Origin: Chloroherpetonaceae bacterium
Lineage (GTDB): Bacteria > Bacteroidota > Chlorobiia > Chlorobiales > Thermochlorobacteraceae
Direction of reading: 5' to 3'
Length of the DNA: 52,399 nucleotides
NCBI GenBank assembly: GCA_025055975.1
Contig: JANWWM010000050.1
Location: 1 to 52,399, forward strand
Shown: piece after piece, positions 1 through 7,940 of the stretch
Layout of the letters: every line of letters begins with the position of its first letter
How positions within the stretch are numbered: position 1 is the first letter of the stretch
The notes under the pieces: generated by a model
Database searches by the model: none
Told to the model about the DNA's origin: nothing
Seen by the model: only the letters and a program-made list of their open reading frames with translations
Made by a program: the position numbers and the translations under genes

Positions 1-1
1 C

Positions 2-55
2 GTTACGATTCCCAACCGCTACAAGTTTGGCGATGGCATCGTAGGGTGGAAGTGA
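2..55 (+). CDS. C-terminal end of a protein cut by the window edge
   Basis: The reading frame starting at base 2 gives 17 sense codons ending in Trp-Lys and a TGA stop at 53-55. The peptide (VTIPNRYKFGDGIVGWK) has a plausible protein composition, and the stop lies 3 bases before the convergent PIN gene, which is a typical tail-to-tail spacing. The upstream part lies outside the window, so no function can be assigned. A stretch this short could be open by chance. Confidence 0.3.
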   Translation, partial: VTIPNRYKFGDGIVGWK

Positions 56-58
56 GGG

Positions 59-445
59 CTATTTGGGTTCGATTCGGACAAGGTCGGTTTTGTCAAAATC
101 CGCGTCAAAACTCACGATGGATAGTCCGCGCTTCTTTGCCACCGTGTATTGATACGCATCGTCAAAATCCAATCCCCACCTCTCGCTGTTGTCAATGAAT
201 TCCGCAACATCGTCAGGCGTTAGGGAGATTCGTTCAACCTTGTTTCGCTCCAAATCTTGATAGAGTTCTAACAGAAGGCTTTTTCTTTTGGCGCGAAAGA
301 GCTTAATGCCCGCGCTGTTGAGCGAAAACTCGGATACGCAGAGCGTTCCTTTGGGCTGATTCAAAAGAAAACGCTTTGCTTGTTCCTGCTTCTCTTGTCC
401 CAACAGCAGTTCCAAGAAAATGTTGGTGTCAATCAGCAGTCGCAT
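59..445 (-). CDS. PIN-domain protein, VapC-like putative toxin ribonuclease
   Basis: A 128-residue protein of the usual length for single-domain PIN proteins. The N-terminus reads LLIDTNIFLELL, which supplies the first acidic metal ligand (Asp6) followed by the Asn and Glu typical of the fold. The C-terminal half carries further acids (Asp-Asp-Ala near 95 and SFDADFD near 113-119) expected to complete the Mg2+ site. PIN toxins cleave RNA, often tRNA or mRNA. The ATG at 445 overlaps the TGA of the upstream DUF2281 gene (TGATG), so the two are translationally coupled, which is the usual layout of an antitoxin-toxin pair. An in-frame TTG just upstream at 448 is less likely to be the start. Fold assignment is firm; toxin function is inferred from family and context. 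Confidence 0.8.
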   Translation of the reverse strand: MRLLIDTNIFLELLLGQEKQEQAKRFLLNQPKGTLCVSEFSLNSAGIKLFRAKRKSLLLELYQDLERNKVERISLTPDDVAEFIDNSERWGLDFDDAYQYTVAKKRGLSIVSFDADFDKTDLVRIEPK

Positions 446-675
446 CAATCCGTTCTAAGCCAAAGTTCTCGGATTTCCCGTTTGAGTTCGGCGGCAGTTT
501 TCTTTTCGTCTTTCAACCCGCCCACCCAAGAAAAACTCCACACGCTTGGTTCAGGCGCGTTGGCGTTCTCGTTGGATTCTTTCTTGGCGAGAAACTCTAT
601 GAAGTCCAACGCCTCGCGCTGACGCTCAGGCGAGAGCGTTCGAGCCTTTGCGACGATTTCTTCGAGAATGTCCAT
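445..675 (-). CDS. DUF2281-like small protein, putative antitoxin partner of the PIN protein
   Basis: A 76-residue protein. Its first 35 residues (MDILEEIVAKARTLSPERQ, then an ALDFIEFLAKK helix) match the DUF2281 pattern often found as the antitoxin-like partner of PIN proteins. The Trp-rich middle (PSVWSFSWVGGLKD) probably contacts the toxin. The ATG at 675 is chosen because GAGGAGGA lies 6-7 bases upstream; a start at 690 would overlap the ychF stop. The stop overlaps the PIN start as TGATG. The gene begins 12 bases after ychF ends and could be cotranscribed with it. Confidence 0.65.
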   Translation of the reverse strand: MDILEEIVAKARTLSPERQREALDFIEFLAKKESNENANAPEPSVWSFSWVGGLKDEKKTAAELKREIRELWLRTD

Positions 676-686
676 CGGCTTCCTCC

Positions 687-1778
687 TCACACGTTGAAGC
701 GAAAGAGCATCACGTCGCCATCTTGCACCACGTAGTCCTTGCCCTCGATGGCGAGTTTGCCCGCTTCTTTGACCTTTTGTTCCGAGCCGAATTTAACCAA
801 GTCGTCATACTTCATCACTTCGGCGCGAATGAAGCCCTTTTCGAAGTCGGAGTGAATCGCGCCTGCGGCTTCGGGAGCTTTTGCGCCTTTGCGAATCGTC
901 CACGCTCGCGCTTCCTTTTCGCCCGCAGTGAAGTAGGTTTGCAATCCGAGCAAATCGTAAGCGGCGCGAATGATTTTGTCCAGTCCCGACATCTCCAAGC
1001 CGAGCGAAGCGAGAAATTCAGGCTTTTCTTCTTCGGAAAGAAGCGCGATTTCGGCTTCGAGTTTGGCGCAGACGACGATGACCTTTGCGCCTTCTTTGGC
1101 GGCAATGTCCTCGACTTGCTTCACGTAGGCGTTTCCCTTCAAGATGTCGGCTTCGCCAACGTTCGCCGCGTAGAGAACGGGCTTGGACGTGAGCAAGAAA
1201 AAGGTTTTCAAAACGGATTTTTCCTCGTCGGTTTCGGCGGCGAGACGAGCGGGCTTGCCCTCGCTTAGCAACGATTGAACCTTTTTCATCAGAGCGACTT
1301 GCGGCTCTAACTTCGCGTCTTTTTTTGCGTCCTTTTCAAGCTTGGGCAAGCGTTTTTCGACCGATTCCAAATCGGCGAGCATCAGCTCGGTCTCGATGGT
1401 TTCAATGTCGCGCTTGGGATTGACGGAGCCATCGACGTGAACGATGTTCGCGTCGTCGAAACAACGGACGACATGAATGAGCGCATCGACTTCCCGAATG
1501 TGCGAGAGGAACTTGTTGCCCAAGCCCTCGCCTTTGGACGCGCCGCGCACCAAGCCCGCGATGTCCACGATTTCCAAAACCGCGGGCACGATTTTGCTAG
1601 TCTTGACGATTCTCGCCAGTTCTTTCAGGCGCGGGTCGGGAACGGCGACGGTTCCGACATTCGGCTCAATGGTGCAAAAGGGATAATTCTGCGCGTCGAC
1701 CTGCTGCGCCGTGATGGCGTTGAAGAGCGTGGATTTGCCCACGTTGGGCAGTCCCAAAATTCCTGCGCGAAGCGACAT
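687..1778 (-). CDS. ychF: Redox-regulated ATPase YchF (Obg-like ATPase)
   Basis: A 363-residue P-loop protein of the OLA1/YchF family, a ribosome-associated nucleotidase that prefers ATP although it belongs to the GTPase superfamily. The P-loop GLPNVGKS is at residues 9-16, followed by the family signature [12 protein letters not shown], the G3 DIAGLV, and a G4-like element reading NVGEAD where most members have NVDE. The C-terminal ~85 residues form the TGS domain ([20 protein letters not shown]). Length is normal. It is the first gene left of yidC, and the 102 bases between them hold nothing I recognise. Confidence 0.95.
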   Translation of the reverse strand: MSLRAGILGLPNVGKSTLFNAITAQQVDAQNYPFCTIEPNVGTVAVPDPRLKELARIVKTSKIVPAVLEIVDIAGLVRGASKGEGLGNKFLSHIREVDALIHVVRCFDDANIVHVDGSVNPKRDIETIETELMLADLESVEKRLPKLEKDAKKDAKLEPQVALMKKVQSLLSEGKPARLAAETDEEKSVLKTFFLLTSKPVLYAANVGEADILKGNAYVKQVEDIAAKEGAKVIVVCAKLEAEIALLSEEEKPEFLASLGLEMSGLDKIIRAAYDLLGLQTYFTAGEKEARAWTIRKGAKAPEAAGAIHSDFEKGFIRAEVMKYDDLVKFGSEQKVKEAGKLAIEGKDYVVQDGDVMLFRFNV

Positions 1779-1880
1779 AGCGCGTGAGATTGAGTTCTTG
1801 AAAGACGGCTTGCAAGTTACGAAAAGCGAACCGCATCGTGAGAGCCATCGTCGCTTGTCGCTCCAAGCGCGAGCGCGACA

Positions 1881-3638
1881 TCACGCCACTTTTTCTTTTT
1901 TCTTCTTTGGCGCGGGCGCGCTGACGGCGGGCGCGGGCTTCGTTTGGGCTTTTGGGAGAGTCGAGTTCGCGTAAATCTGCTGAATCAAGCCAAACACGTT
2001 GAACATAAAGTAATACAGCCCCAACCCCGCGGGCAAATTGTTGAAGAGCAGGAGCATCATAATCGGGAAGATGACGTTCATCACCTTCATTTGCTCCGCC
2101 GCCGCCGTCGATTGTTGCGGCGTGATTTTTTGCTGAACGTAGATGGAAATCGCCATCAAAATCGGATACAACGCGATGTGGTCGCCGTAGAGCGGAATCG
2201 AGAAAGGCAAGCGCACGACCGCGTCGGGCGCGGAAAGATCGTCCGCCCACAAGAACGATTCCTGCCGCAGTTGAATCGAGGCGCTGAACACGTTATACAT
2301 CGCGATCAGAAGCGGCATTTGAAGCAAAATCGGCAAACAGCCCGACAGCGGATTCACGCCCGCTTCCTTGTAGATTTTGGCGAGTTCGTCTTGAAGTTTC
2401 GCGGGGTCGTTTTTGTATTTCTCTTGAACGGCTTGAATCTGCGGCTGAAGCATAGAGAGTTTCTTCATCGAGTTCGTCGAAGCCGCCGTCAAGGGATACG
2501 TAACGAGCTTGATGAGAAAGGCGAAGATGATGATGATGATGCCGTAGTTCGTGATGTATTGGTTGAGGAAGTTGAACACGGGCACGATGAGCCACTCGGC
2601 GAAGGGGCGCGTGAGCCATTCCCAACCAAAATCCAACGCGCGTTCCAGTCCCACGCCGTTGTCTTTGAGCAAATCGTAATCGAGCGGACCGACATAGAGC
2701 GAGAAGTTTCCCTTGACCTCGCGTTGCTTGAAGGGCAAATCTTCGCGCAAAGCGACGACGTAATTTTCAAACGCGAGCTTCTCGTCGTCGGAATTTCGGT
2801 AGCCTTCCAGATACGCGCCCTTGCTTTCGTTCTCGGCGATGATTGCCGCGATGAAATACTTGCTCTGAACGGAAACCCATTTCGTTTTGCCGTCGGGATT
2901 CGACTTTTTCGTCTCGCCCGCTTTGTCGGCATCGAGTTTCAAGAGTTCGTCCGCTTGCATCGCGTGGGCGTAGGAGCGCATCGCCTCATCGAGCCGACTT
3001 CGCTCGCTATGCGCCAAGCCGCCGTTCCACACGACTTGATACTCGGCGTTGTTGACGATTTCTCCAAGCCCGACAAGGTTCGTTTGCAAATCGAACCGAT
3101 ACGAATCGCCAACGAAGCGATAAACGATTTCGATTTTCTTGCCGTCGGGAAGCGCAAGTTCAAACGGGACTTTTTCGGATTGCTTTCCCGAAAGCGTCAG
3201 TTTGTCGCCGTTGAACTTCGGCGCGAAGTAGAGATCGGTCGTCGTGATGTTTTTGCCGTCTCTCGTTTGAAAGAAGAGCGCGATCGCGCCGTTTGACGCG
3301 GTAACAAGGTCGAAGGGCTTGCGTTCCTCGTTGAGATACTTTTTCTGAACGAAAGATTTGAGCGTCGCGCCTTTCGAGGAGAGAACGGCGGTGAAAAGGT
3401 CGGTCTCGACGGTGATGAGTTTTTCTTCGCCTTGCGCCGCCGCGCTGAACGCGCCAAGCGCTCGCGCCTTTTCCAACTCCTGCGCCCGTTTGAGAGAATC
3501 CGCGTCGACGACGGCGGTCGTCGTATCGTCGAGTTTTGGCTTTGGTTTTGGCTTCGGCTTCGAGGGCGCGAGCAACTGCATCCAAACGATGAAGATAAGC
3601 CCGATGAGAAGAAGCCCAATCAGCGCGTTTCTATCCAT
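1881..3638 (-). CDS. yidC: Membrane protein insertase YidC
   Basis: A 585-residue Gram-negative-type YidC that inserts and folds inner-membrane proteins with or without SecYEG. It has an N-terminal membrane anchor (residues ~6-25), an unusual KPKPKPKPK run, a large periplasmic beta domain up to ~350, and then the conserved C-terminal 60KD_IMP core. The core contains a cytoplasmic hairpin ([22 protein letters not shown]...), [22 protein letters not shown] and the final helices with PAGLGLYYF. The C-terminus is very basic (KKKKEKVA), as in ribosome-binding tails. The ATG at 3638 lies inside the yidD reading frame (8-base overlap), so the two are coupled in the rpmH-rnpA-yidD-yidC cluster. Confidence 0.97.
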   Translation of the reverse strand: MDRNALIGLLLIGLIFIVWMQLLAPSKPKPKPKPKLDDTTTAVVDADSLKRAQELEKARALGAFSAAAQGEEKLITVETDLFTAVLSSKGATLKSFVQKKYLNEERKPFDLVTASNGAIALFFQTRDGKNITTTDLYFAPKFNGDKLTLSGKQSEKVPFELALPDGKKIEIVYRFVGDSYRFDLQTNLVGLGEIVNNAEYQVVWNGGLAHSERSRLDEAMRSYAHAMQADELLKLDADKAGETKKSNPDGKTKWVSVQSKYFIAAIIAENESKGAYLEGYRNSDDEKLAFENYVVALREDLPFKQREVKGNFSLYVGPLDYDLLKDNGVGLERALDFGWEWLTRPFAEWLIVPVFNFLNQYITNYGIIIIIFAFLIKLVTYPLTAASTNSMKKLSMLQPQIQAVQEKYKNDPAKLQDELAKIYKEAGVNPLSGCLPILLQMPLLIAMYNVFSASIQLRQESFLWADDLSAPDAVVRLPFSIPLYGDHIALYPILMAISIYVQQKITPQQSTAAAEQMKVMNVIFPIMMLLLFNNLPAGLGLYYFMFNVFGLIQQIYANSTLPKAQTKPAPAVSAPAPKKKKEKVA

Positions 3639-3915
3639 TGTTTGAGCGGTTTGATTTCGGTTGCGGCACGGGGTCGTAGCCGCCTTTGACGAAAGGATTG
3701 CATCGCAAAATGCGCCAAACCGTCAAGGCTAACGCCGCAAAAAAGTTATGCGTTCTGAACGCTTCGAGTCCGTAGTTCGAGCATGTCGGGCGAAATCGGC
3801 AGGAGCCGCCAACGTAGGGCGAGAGAACGACCTGATAGAGCCGAATGAGCGCGATGGGAATCGCGTTGAGGATTTTCCAAACCCAGTGAAGATTGGAGTT
3901 CATCGATGCGTTCAT
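3631..3915 (-). CDS. yidD: Membrane protein insertion efficiency factor YidD
   Basis: A 94-residue protein with the family core [19 protein letters not shown], the Cys-bearing segment [11 protein letters not shown], and the C-terminal [18 protein letters not shown]. YidD is a small amphipathic membrane-associated protein that helps YidC/Sec insertion. It sits between rnpA and yidC, its usual place. The ATG at 3915 gives a 20-base gap from rnpA. An in-frame ATG at 3903 would drop four residues and is equally possible, because neither has a clear Shine-Dalgarno sequence. Confidence 0.95.
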   Translation of the reverse strand: MNASMNSNLHWVWKILNAIPIALIRLYQVVLSPYVGGSCRFRPTCSNYGLEAFRTHNFFAALALTVWRILRCNPFVKGGYDPVPQPKSNRSNNG

Positions 3916-3935
3916 CGTTCAGCGTCGCGCTATGT

Positions 3936-4352
3936 TTAGAGTTCCAGTCGTTCAATGATTTTCCGCGTCGCTTCGCTCAACGCCGATTTGAGTTCATCGA
4001 GGCTTGCGTCTTTCGACGACGATTGATACAGAAGCGCCAGTCGCAATTGGCGGTTGAGCGTTTGTTTTTGAGCGAAGGCTTCGGCGATTTCGCTTTTCAG
4101 AAGTCGATACGCTTCGCGCATCAGGCGCTTGACTCGATTGCGATGAGCCGCCTTTTTCACGCTCCGCTTGCTCACGACGAACATCGCCATAACCGCGGGC
4201 GCGTTTGTCTTAGAGGGCTCATCGAGCGGAACGACTTGATAAAGAACTTTGAGGGGAAGCGCTTTGACCGACTTCCCCTCGCCAAACAGCGCGTCTATGT
4301 CTTTTTTGAGCCTGAGAATCTCGCGTTTTTTCAGCGTAGCTCTCGCTCGCAT
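3936..4352 (-). CDS. rnpA: Ribonuclease P protein component
   Basis: A 138-residue basic protein that binds the RNase P RNA and helps it recognise pre-tRNA. The diagnostic RNR helix is present as VSKRSVKKAAHRNRVKRLMR, followed by EAYRLLK. The first 15 residues (MRARATLKKREILRLKKD) correspond to the usual L-x-K-x-x-I/F start of the family. It lies 40 bases after rpmH and 20 bases before yidD in the standard origin-proximal order. The C-terminal part is somewhat longer than the ~115-120 residues typical of the family. Confidence 0.95.
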   Translation of the reverse strand: MRARATLKKREILRLKKDIDALFGEGKSVKALPLKVLYQVVPLDEPSKTNAPAVMAMFVVSKRSVKKAAHRNRVKRLMREAYRLLKSEIAEAFAQKQTLNRQLRLALLYQSSSKDASLDELKSALSEATRKIIERLEL

Positions 4353-4392
4353 TCGCGTTCAAGCCTTGGCTCTCGCAATCGCTTCGCTTGCT

Positions 4393-4557
4393 TTAACCTT
4401 TGACGCTCTTGCGCGGCTCGTCGCTGACGGTGAGTTTGTAGCGCCCTTTCTTGCGTCGAGCGGCTAAAACCTTGCGCCCGTTCTTCGTCTTCATTCGCGC
4501 TCTGAACCCGTGCTTGTTGCGACGCTTGCGATTCGATGGTTGAAAGGTGCGTTTCAT
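4393..4557 (-). CDS. rpmH: 50S ribosomal protein bL34
   Basis: A 54-residue protein starting [20 protein letters not shown], the classic L34 sequence, then [19 protein letters not shown]. The ATG at 4557 is chosen because the family always starts at MKRT. A longer in-frame reading from 4596 adds 13 residues with no family support. A C-terminal extension ([15 protein letters not shown]) makes it ~8-10 residues longer than most L34s. It is the first gene of the leftward operon starting at the promoter at 4594-4624. Confidence 0.96.
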   Translation of the reverse strand: MKRTFQPSNRKRRNKHGFRARMKTKNGRKVLAARRKKGRYKLTVSDEPRKSVKG

Positions 4558-4593
4558 CGCTCGTGCGAGGTTTCGAGTTTTGCGAAAAGAGCG

Positions 4594-4624
4594 CAAAGAT
4601 ACGCCGCCGCCGTCTCAAAAACAA
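4594..4624 (-). promoter_or_regulatory. Bacteroidota-type promoter for rpmH-rnpA-yidD-yidC
   Basis: On the minus strand the sequence reads TTG (4624-4622), 20 bases, then TATCTTTG (4601-4594). This fits the Bacteroidota promoter pattern TTG-N19-21-TAnnTTTG. Transcription would start near 4587, giving a leader of ~30 bases to the rpmH ATG. Position, orientation and both elements agree; the start site has not been measured. Confidence 0.5.
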
Positions 4625-4733
4625 CTTTTACCGTTGCGGGCTTTCTCGTATAATTGCGCCCTTTTTCTCGCGTTGAAAGGCGACTTGCGGCGAAGGCTCG
4701 AAATCCGCGAGACTTTAATCGCCAATCAACGCC

Positions 4734-4742
4734 TGTGGATAA
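4734..4742 (+). promoter_or_regulatory. DnaA box, exact consensus
   Basis: TGTGGATAA, the complement of the consensus TTATCCACA. First of the boxes in the rpmH-dnaA gap. Confidence 0.75.
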
Positions 4743-4807
4743 GTTGTGAAAAATTTTCGCCTCATCGCGCCATCTTCAAAACGACTTTAAGCGACTCAAA
4801 AGAAAAC

Positions 4808-4816
4808 TGTGGATAA
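4808..4816 (+). promoter_or_regulatory. DnaA box, exact consensus
   Basis: TGTGGATAA, 74 bases after the first box and in the same orientation. Confidence 0.75.
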
Positions 4817-4873
4817 ACTCCGAAAAAATGCCGCAAGCTTCGGTTTTTCTTGACGATTTTAAGCTCGATCGAA

Positions 4874-4882
4874 TGTGGAAAA
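4874..4882 (+). promoter_or_regulatory. DnaA box variant
   Basis: TGTGGAAAA, one mismatch to the consensus (complement TTTTCCACA, a variant known from other origins). Same orientation as its neighbours. Confidence 0.5.
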
Positions 4883-4958
4883 CTTTTTCGCGTCGCTCGT
4901 TTTTGCGATTGAAAATCGCCTTTCGATTCAGAAGAGAAGCCAGCATCGAGAAATAGCC

Positions 4959-4967
4959 TGTTGATAA
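4959..4967 (+). promoter_or_regulatory. DnaA box variant
   Basis: TGTTGATAA, one mismatch to the consensus. It lies 20 bases start-to-start before the box on the dnaA start codon, about two helical turns. Confidence 0.5.
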
Positions 4968-4978
4968 AGCTTTCTCGA

Positions 4979-4987
4979 TGTGGATAA
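4979..4987 (+). promoter_or_regulatory. DnaA box overlapping the dnaA start codon
   Basis: Exact TGTGGATAA. Bases 2-4 are the GTG start of dnaA. Bound DnaA here would block its own transcription or translation initiation, so autoregulation is plausible. Its consensus match could partly reflect the coding sequence (Val/Met-Asp-Lys). Confidence 0.6.
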
Positions 4988-6455
4988 AAACGTTAATGCC
5001 TTAACGCCGTTTGAGATGTCTCCTGAGGTCTCTTCATCTGAAAACGCCGAAAAAATCGCCGCGCAAACGGCATGGAAGAAGTGCCTCGACATTATCCGAG
5101 ACAACATCAACCAACAGAGCTTCAAAACGTGGTTCGAACCTATCATTCCCGTCAAGTTGGTCGGAGAGGAACTGACGATTCAAGTGCCCAGCCAATTTTT
5201 CTACGAGTGGATCGAAGAGAACTACTACGCGCTTTTGAAGCGCACGATTATCGATGTGATTGGTCGCAACGCCAAGCTCACCTACTCGGTCGTCGTTCAG
5301 CAATCGCCCATTGAGCCTGTAACGGTCCGACTCCCGCAACAGCCCGTTGAGCAACCGCAAGCGCGGGAAATCAAAACGTCGCGCGTCGCTTACGACTTCT
5401 ACAAGTCTAATGTCCACCGCTACGAGAGCTACTTGAATCCGAAGTACGTTTTCGAGAGCTTCATCAAGGGCGATTGCAACGCGCTGGCTTTTGCGGCGGC
5501 GAAATCCGTCGCGGAAACGCCGGGCAACAACACCTTCAATCCCCTCGTGCTATATGGGGGCGTGGGGCTTGGAAAAACCCATTTGGCGCAAGCCATCGGC
5601 AATGCGGTTCGCGCCAAGCAAAAGGCGGAGATGATTCTTTATGTCTCGTGCGAAAAATTCACGCTCGATTTCATCAACGCCATCCAAACCAATCGACGCA
5701 GCGAGTTCTCCGCTTTCTATCGCAACGTGGATTTGCTCATCATCGACGACATTCAGTTCTTCGCCGACAAGGAAAAAACGCAAGAGGAGGTCTTTCACAT
5801 CTTCAACACGTTGCATCAAGCCAACAAGCAAATCGTGCTCACGTGCGATCGCCCCATCAAAGACCTGCGCGGAATGGAAGAACGCCTGCTGTCGCGCTTC
5901 ACGTGGGGACTTTCCGCCGATTTGCAACCGCCCGACTTCGAGACGCGCCTTGCGATTCTTCAAAAGAAAATGGAAGACAACGGCGTAACGCTTCCAAACG
6001 ACGTGATTCATTTCATCGCCACCAACGTCGTCAGCAACATCCGCGAGCTTGAAGGCTGTCTGATAAAACTGATGGCGACGGCTTCGCTACACGGACGCGA
6101 CATCGATTTGCCGCTCGCCAAAACCGTCCTCAAAGACATTATCCGCGACCGCTCCGCCAACATTACGCTTGAAATGATTGAAAAGGTCGTTTGCGATTAC
6201 TACAAACTTTCGCCCAACGACCTTAAAGGCAAGTCGCGCAAACAGGAACTCGCTTTGGCGCGGCAGATGGCGATGTTTTTGGGCAAACAGCTCACGAATT
6301 CGTCGTTCAAGACGATTGGATTGCATTTCGGCGGACGCGACCATAGCACCGTGATTCACGCCGTCAACGCCATCGAAAAGGAGCAGAACGAATCGCCCGA
6401 AATTCGCAAAGACATCGAGGAGTTGAAGAAACGCCTTGAAATCCTTGCGCTTTAG
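4980..6455 (+). CDS. dnaA: Chromosomal replication initiator protein DnaA
   Basis: A 491-residue AAA+ initiator that binds DnaA boxes and opens oriC. Domain I starts near residue 32 ([21 protein letters not shown]), followed by a short linker. Walker A GGVGLGKT is at ~193-200 and Walker B reads [10 protein letters not shown]. The sensor region is [21 protein letters not shown]. Domain IV has the DnaA signature [10 protein letters not shown] near 451-460. The GTG at 4980 is taken as the start because TGA and TAA codons precede it in frame. The in-frame ATG at 5016 is an alternative that would keep all domains. No Shine-Dalgarno is visible before either. Confidence 0.97.
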   Translation: MDKNVNALTPFEMSPEVSSSENAEKIAAQTAWKKCLDIIRDNINQQSFKTWFEPIIPVKLVGEELTIQVPSQFFYEWIEENYYALLKRTIIDVIGRNAKLTYSVVVQQSPIEPVTVRLPQQPVEQPQAREIKTSRVAYDFYKSNVHRYESYLNPKYVFESFIKGDCNALAFAAAKSVAETPGNNTFNPLVLYGGVGLGKTHLAQAIGNAVRAKQKAEMILYVSCEKFTLDFINAIQTNRRSEFSAFYRNVDLLIIDDIQFFADKEKTQEEVFHIFNTLHQANKQIVLTCDRPIKDLRGMEERLLSRFTWGLSADLQPPDFETRLAILQKKMEDNGVTLPNDVIHFIATNVVSNIRELEGCLIKLMATASLHGRDIDLPLAKTVLKDIIRDRSANITLEMIEKVVCDYYKLSPNDLKGKSRKQELALARQMAMFLGKQLTNSSFKTIGLHFGGRDHSTVIHAVNAIEKEQNESPEIRKDIEELKKRLEILAL

Positions 6456-6463
6456 GCAAAGAC

Positions 6464-6520
6464 GCTTCGCTTCGCTCAGAACGACGTCGTTTTTCCTTGC
6501 CATTCTGAGCGAGGCGAGGC
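6464..6520. repeat. Dispersed palindromic repeat, hairpin after dnaA
   Basis: Arms 6464-6483 and 6501-6520 pair at 19 of 20 positions in RNA, including two G-U pairs, around a 17-base loop. The arm core is CTGAGCGAAGCGAAG-like and recurs at 13.05-13.14 kb, 17.03-17.08 kb and, as one arm, at 35.70 kb. The dnaA stop is 8 bases upstream, so the hairpin would form at the 3' end of dnaA mRNA. It lacks the T tract of an intrinsic terminator. Confidence 0.7.
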
Positions 6521-6578
6521 ATTCGCAAAAAGTCATCAACGCCGTTGAAAAGCGCGTGAATAAGTCCCGAAACTCGTG

Positions 6579-6609
6579 TTGAAAAAGCGCGCTTGACGTG
6601 CTAAATTCG
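6579..6609 (+). promoter_or_regulatory. Possible dnaN promoter
   Basis: TTG (6579-6581), 20 bases, then TAAATTCG (6602-6609), which differs from TAnnTTTG at one position. It would give a leader of ~190 bases holding the two TGCACGTG motifs. Support is the spacing and context only. Confidence 0.3.
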
Positions 6610-6648
6610 TCTTTGTCGTCAAAAAACGTGAGCAACTTCGCTTTCCCT

Positions 6649-6666
6649 GCACGTGTTTTGCACGTG
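6649..6666. promoter_or_regulatory. Twin TGCACGTG motif, possible operator
   Basis: TGCACGTG occurs at 6649-6656 and again at 6659-6666, exactly 10 bases apart. Each contains the palindrome CACGTG. One-turn spacing of a palindromic core suggests cooperative binding on one face of the DNA. No specific regulator can be named. Confidence 0.3.
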
Positions 6667-6806
6667 GAAACGTTTGTGGAAAGCCCGCAACTCGTCTTTT
6701 CGCCGACAGTTACAGAACCGCGAGGAAGTTATCAAGATATTCACGTCGCGTCTACGTTTTCCAAACGTCTTCGAGTTTCAAAACATTAAAATCACGTAGA
6801 AACGAA

Positions 6807-7937
6807 ATGAAATTTACCACCTCAATCAAACCGCTTTCCGAAGCCGTTAGCAACGCCGTTCTCGCCCTGCCGCCAAAAGCCACCGACCTGCGCTTTGAAT
6901 CCATCACGATGACCCTTGAAAAGAAGAGCCTCTCGCTCTTTGCGACCGATGGCGACACGTCGTTCACGACGACCATCGCGGTGGAATCGGGCGACAAGGG
7001 TTCGGTCGCGCTGAACGCCAAGCGGTTTCAAGACATTTTGAGAAACATGTACGACGCGGTCGCCGAGTTCAAAACCGAAAAGAAAGACAGCGAGGGCGAA
7101 GTGAGTTTTTCAATCAAGACCGATAGAGGCTCTTACAAGATCGCGGGAAGCCTTGCCAAAGGCGAGAAAGAAGAAAAACTCGGCGCGTTTGACGTTGAGT
7201 TCGCCATCGAGGGAAGCGAGCTGAAACGCATCGCCGAGACGACGCTTTTCGCCGCGAGCACCGACTCGATGCGTCCCGCAATGATGGGCATTCTGCTCGA
7301 AATTCACCCCAAAGAATTGCGCGCTGTGAGCACCGACGGGCATCGTCTCGTGCGCGTCATCAAAGACCTCGACACGAAAACGAAAGAGAAATTGAAAGTC
7401 ATCGTCCCCGCTCGCGTGCTCTCAATCGTTCAGAGAGCGCTCCAAAACGACGAAGAGGTCAAAATCGCCATCAACGTCAAGGATGCCAAAATTCAATTCG
7501 TTTTCGGCGAAACGAAAGTCGTTTCGGGCTTGATTGCGGAAAATTACCCGAACTACGAAGCCGTCATTCCGCTCGAGAACGACAAGAAAATGATCATCAA
7601 TCGCTCCAACATGCTCGGAGCGGTCAAGCGCGTGGCGAGGTTCTCGTCTCGCGGCGACGTGCGCTTGCAAATCGAGAAAAAGGAGATTCGCGTCTCCGCC
7701 GAAAACGCCGACGAAGGATCTTCCGCCGAAGAAACCCTCCCGTGCGAGTTCAACGCCGATGGCTTGCTCATTGGCTTCAACGCAAAGTTCATCGACGACG
7801 CGCTCTCGCACATTGATTCCGAAGAAGTCGAGTTCGAGTTCAGCACGCCAACCCGCGCCGCGATTTTAAGGCGACATTCCGACGAGAAAAAAGACAACCT
7901 TCTAATGCTCGTCATGCCCGTAAGAATCAACGTGTAA
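6807..7937 (+). CDS. dnaN: DNA polymerase III subunit beta (sliding clamp)
   Basis: A 376-residue protein with the three-fold clamp architecture. It starts MKFTTSIKPLSEAVSNAVLA. The second domain has AASTDSMRPAMMGILLEI followed by LRAVSTDGHRLVRV, the most conserved clamp motif. The third domain ends in LLMLVMPVRI, the P/S-M-R/K terminus that lines the partner-binding pocket. The clamp tethers polymerase III and repair proteins to DNA. The gene follows dnaA in the standard order but after a long 351-base gap with its own possible promoter. The recF start lies 3 bases after its stop. Confidence 0.97.
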   Translation: MKFTTSIKPLSEAVSNAVLALPPKATDLRFESITMTLEKKSLSLFATDGDTSFTTTIAVESGDKGSVALNAKRFQDILRNMYDAVAEFKTEKKDSEGEVSFSIKTDRGSYKIAGSLAKGEKEEKLGAFDVEFAIEGSELKRIAETTLFAASTDSMRPAMMGILLEIHPKELRAVSTDGHRLVRVIKDLDTKTKEKLKVIVPARVLSIVQRALQNDEEVKIAINVKDAKIQFVFGETKVVSGLIAENYPNYEAVIPLENDKKMIINRSNMLGAVKRVARFSSRGDVRLQIEKKEIRVSAENADEGSSAEETLPCEFNADGLLIGFNAKFIDDALSHIDSEEVEFEFSTPTRAAILRRHSDEKKDNLLMLVMPVRINV

Positions 7938-7940
7938 CGC

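Larger units (their letters stand above)
4625..4979. other. oriC: Likely replication origin (oriC)
   Basis: The 422 bases between rpmH and dnaA contain no credible gene. They hold DnaA-box matches, all in the same orientation as read on the + strand: exact TGTGGATAA at 4734-4742 and 4808-4816, one-mismatch TGTGGAAAA at 4874-4882 and TGTTGATAA at 4959-4967, and a further exact box at 4979-4987 overlapping the dnaA start. The rpmH/dnaA divergence is the ancestral bacterial origin arrangement. AT-rich patches (around 4745-4757 and 4795-4820) could unwind, but I cannot define the unwinding element. A TATAAT at 4649-4654 on the + strand might serve dnaA. Confidence 0.75.
6456..6806. other. dnaA-dnaN intergenic region without genes
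   Basis: This 351-base gap has no credible coding region. It contains a near-perfect hairpin repeat right after the dnaA stop (6464-6520), a candidate promoter for dnaN (6579-6609), a twin TGCACGTG motif (6649-6666), and a weak DnaA-box-like TGTGGAAAG at 6675-6683. It could be a second origin segment or simply the dnaN regulatory region. Confidence 0.5.

Noticed and set aside
1944-3296. Open frame of 450 codons on the + strand
   Set aside because: Antisense to yidC, His/Arg-rich, no domain.
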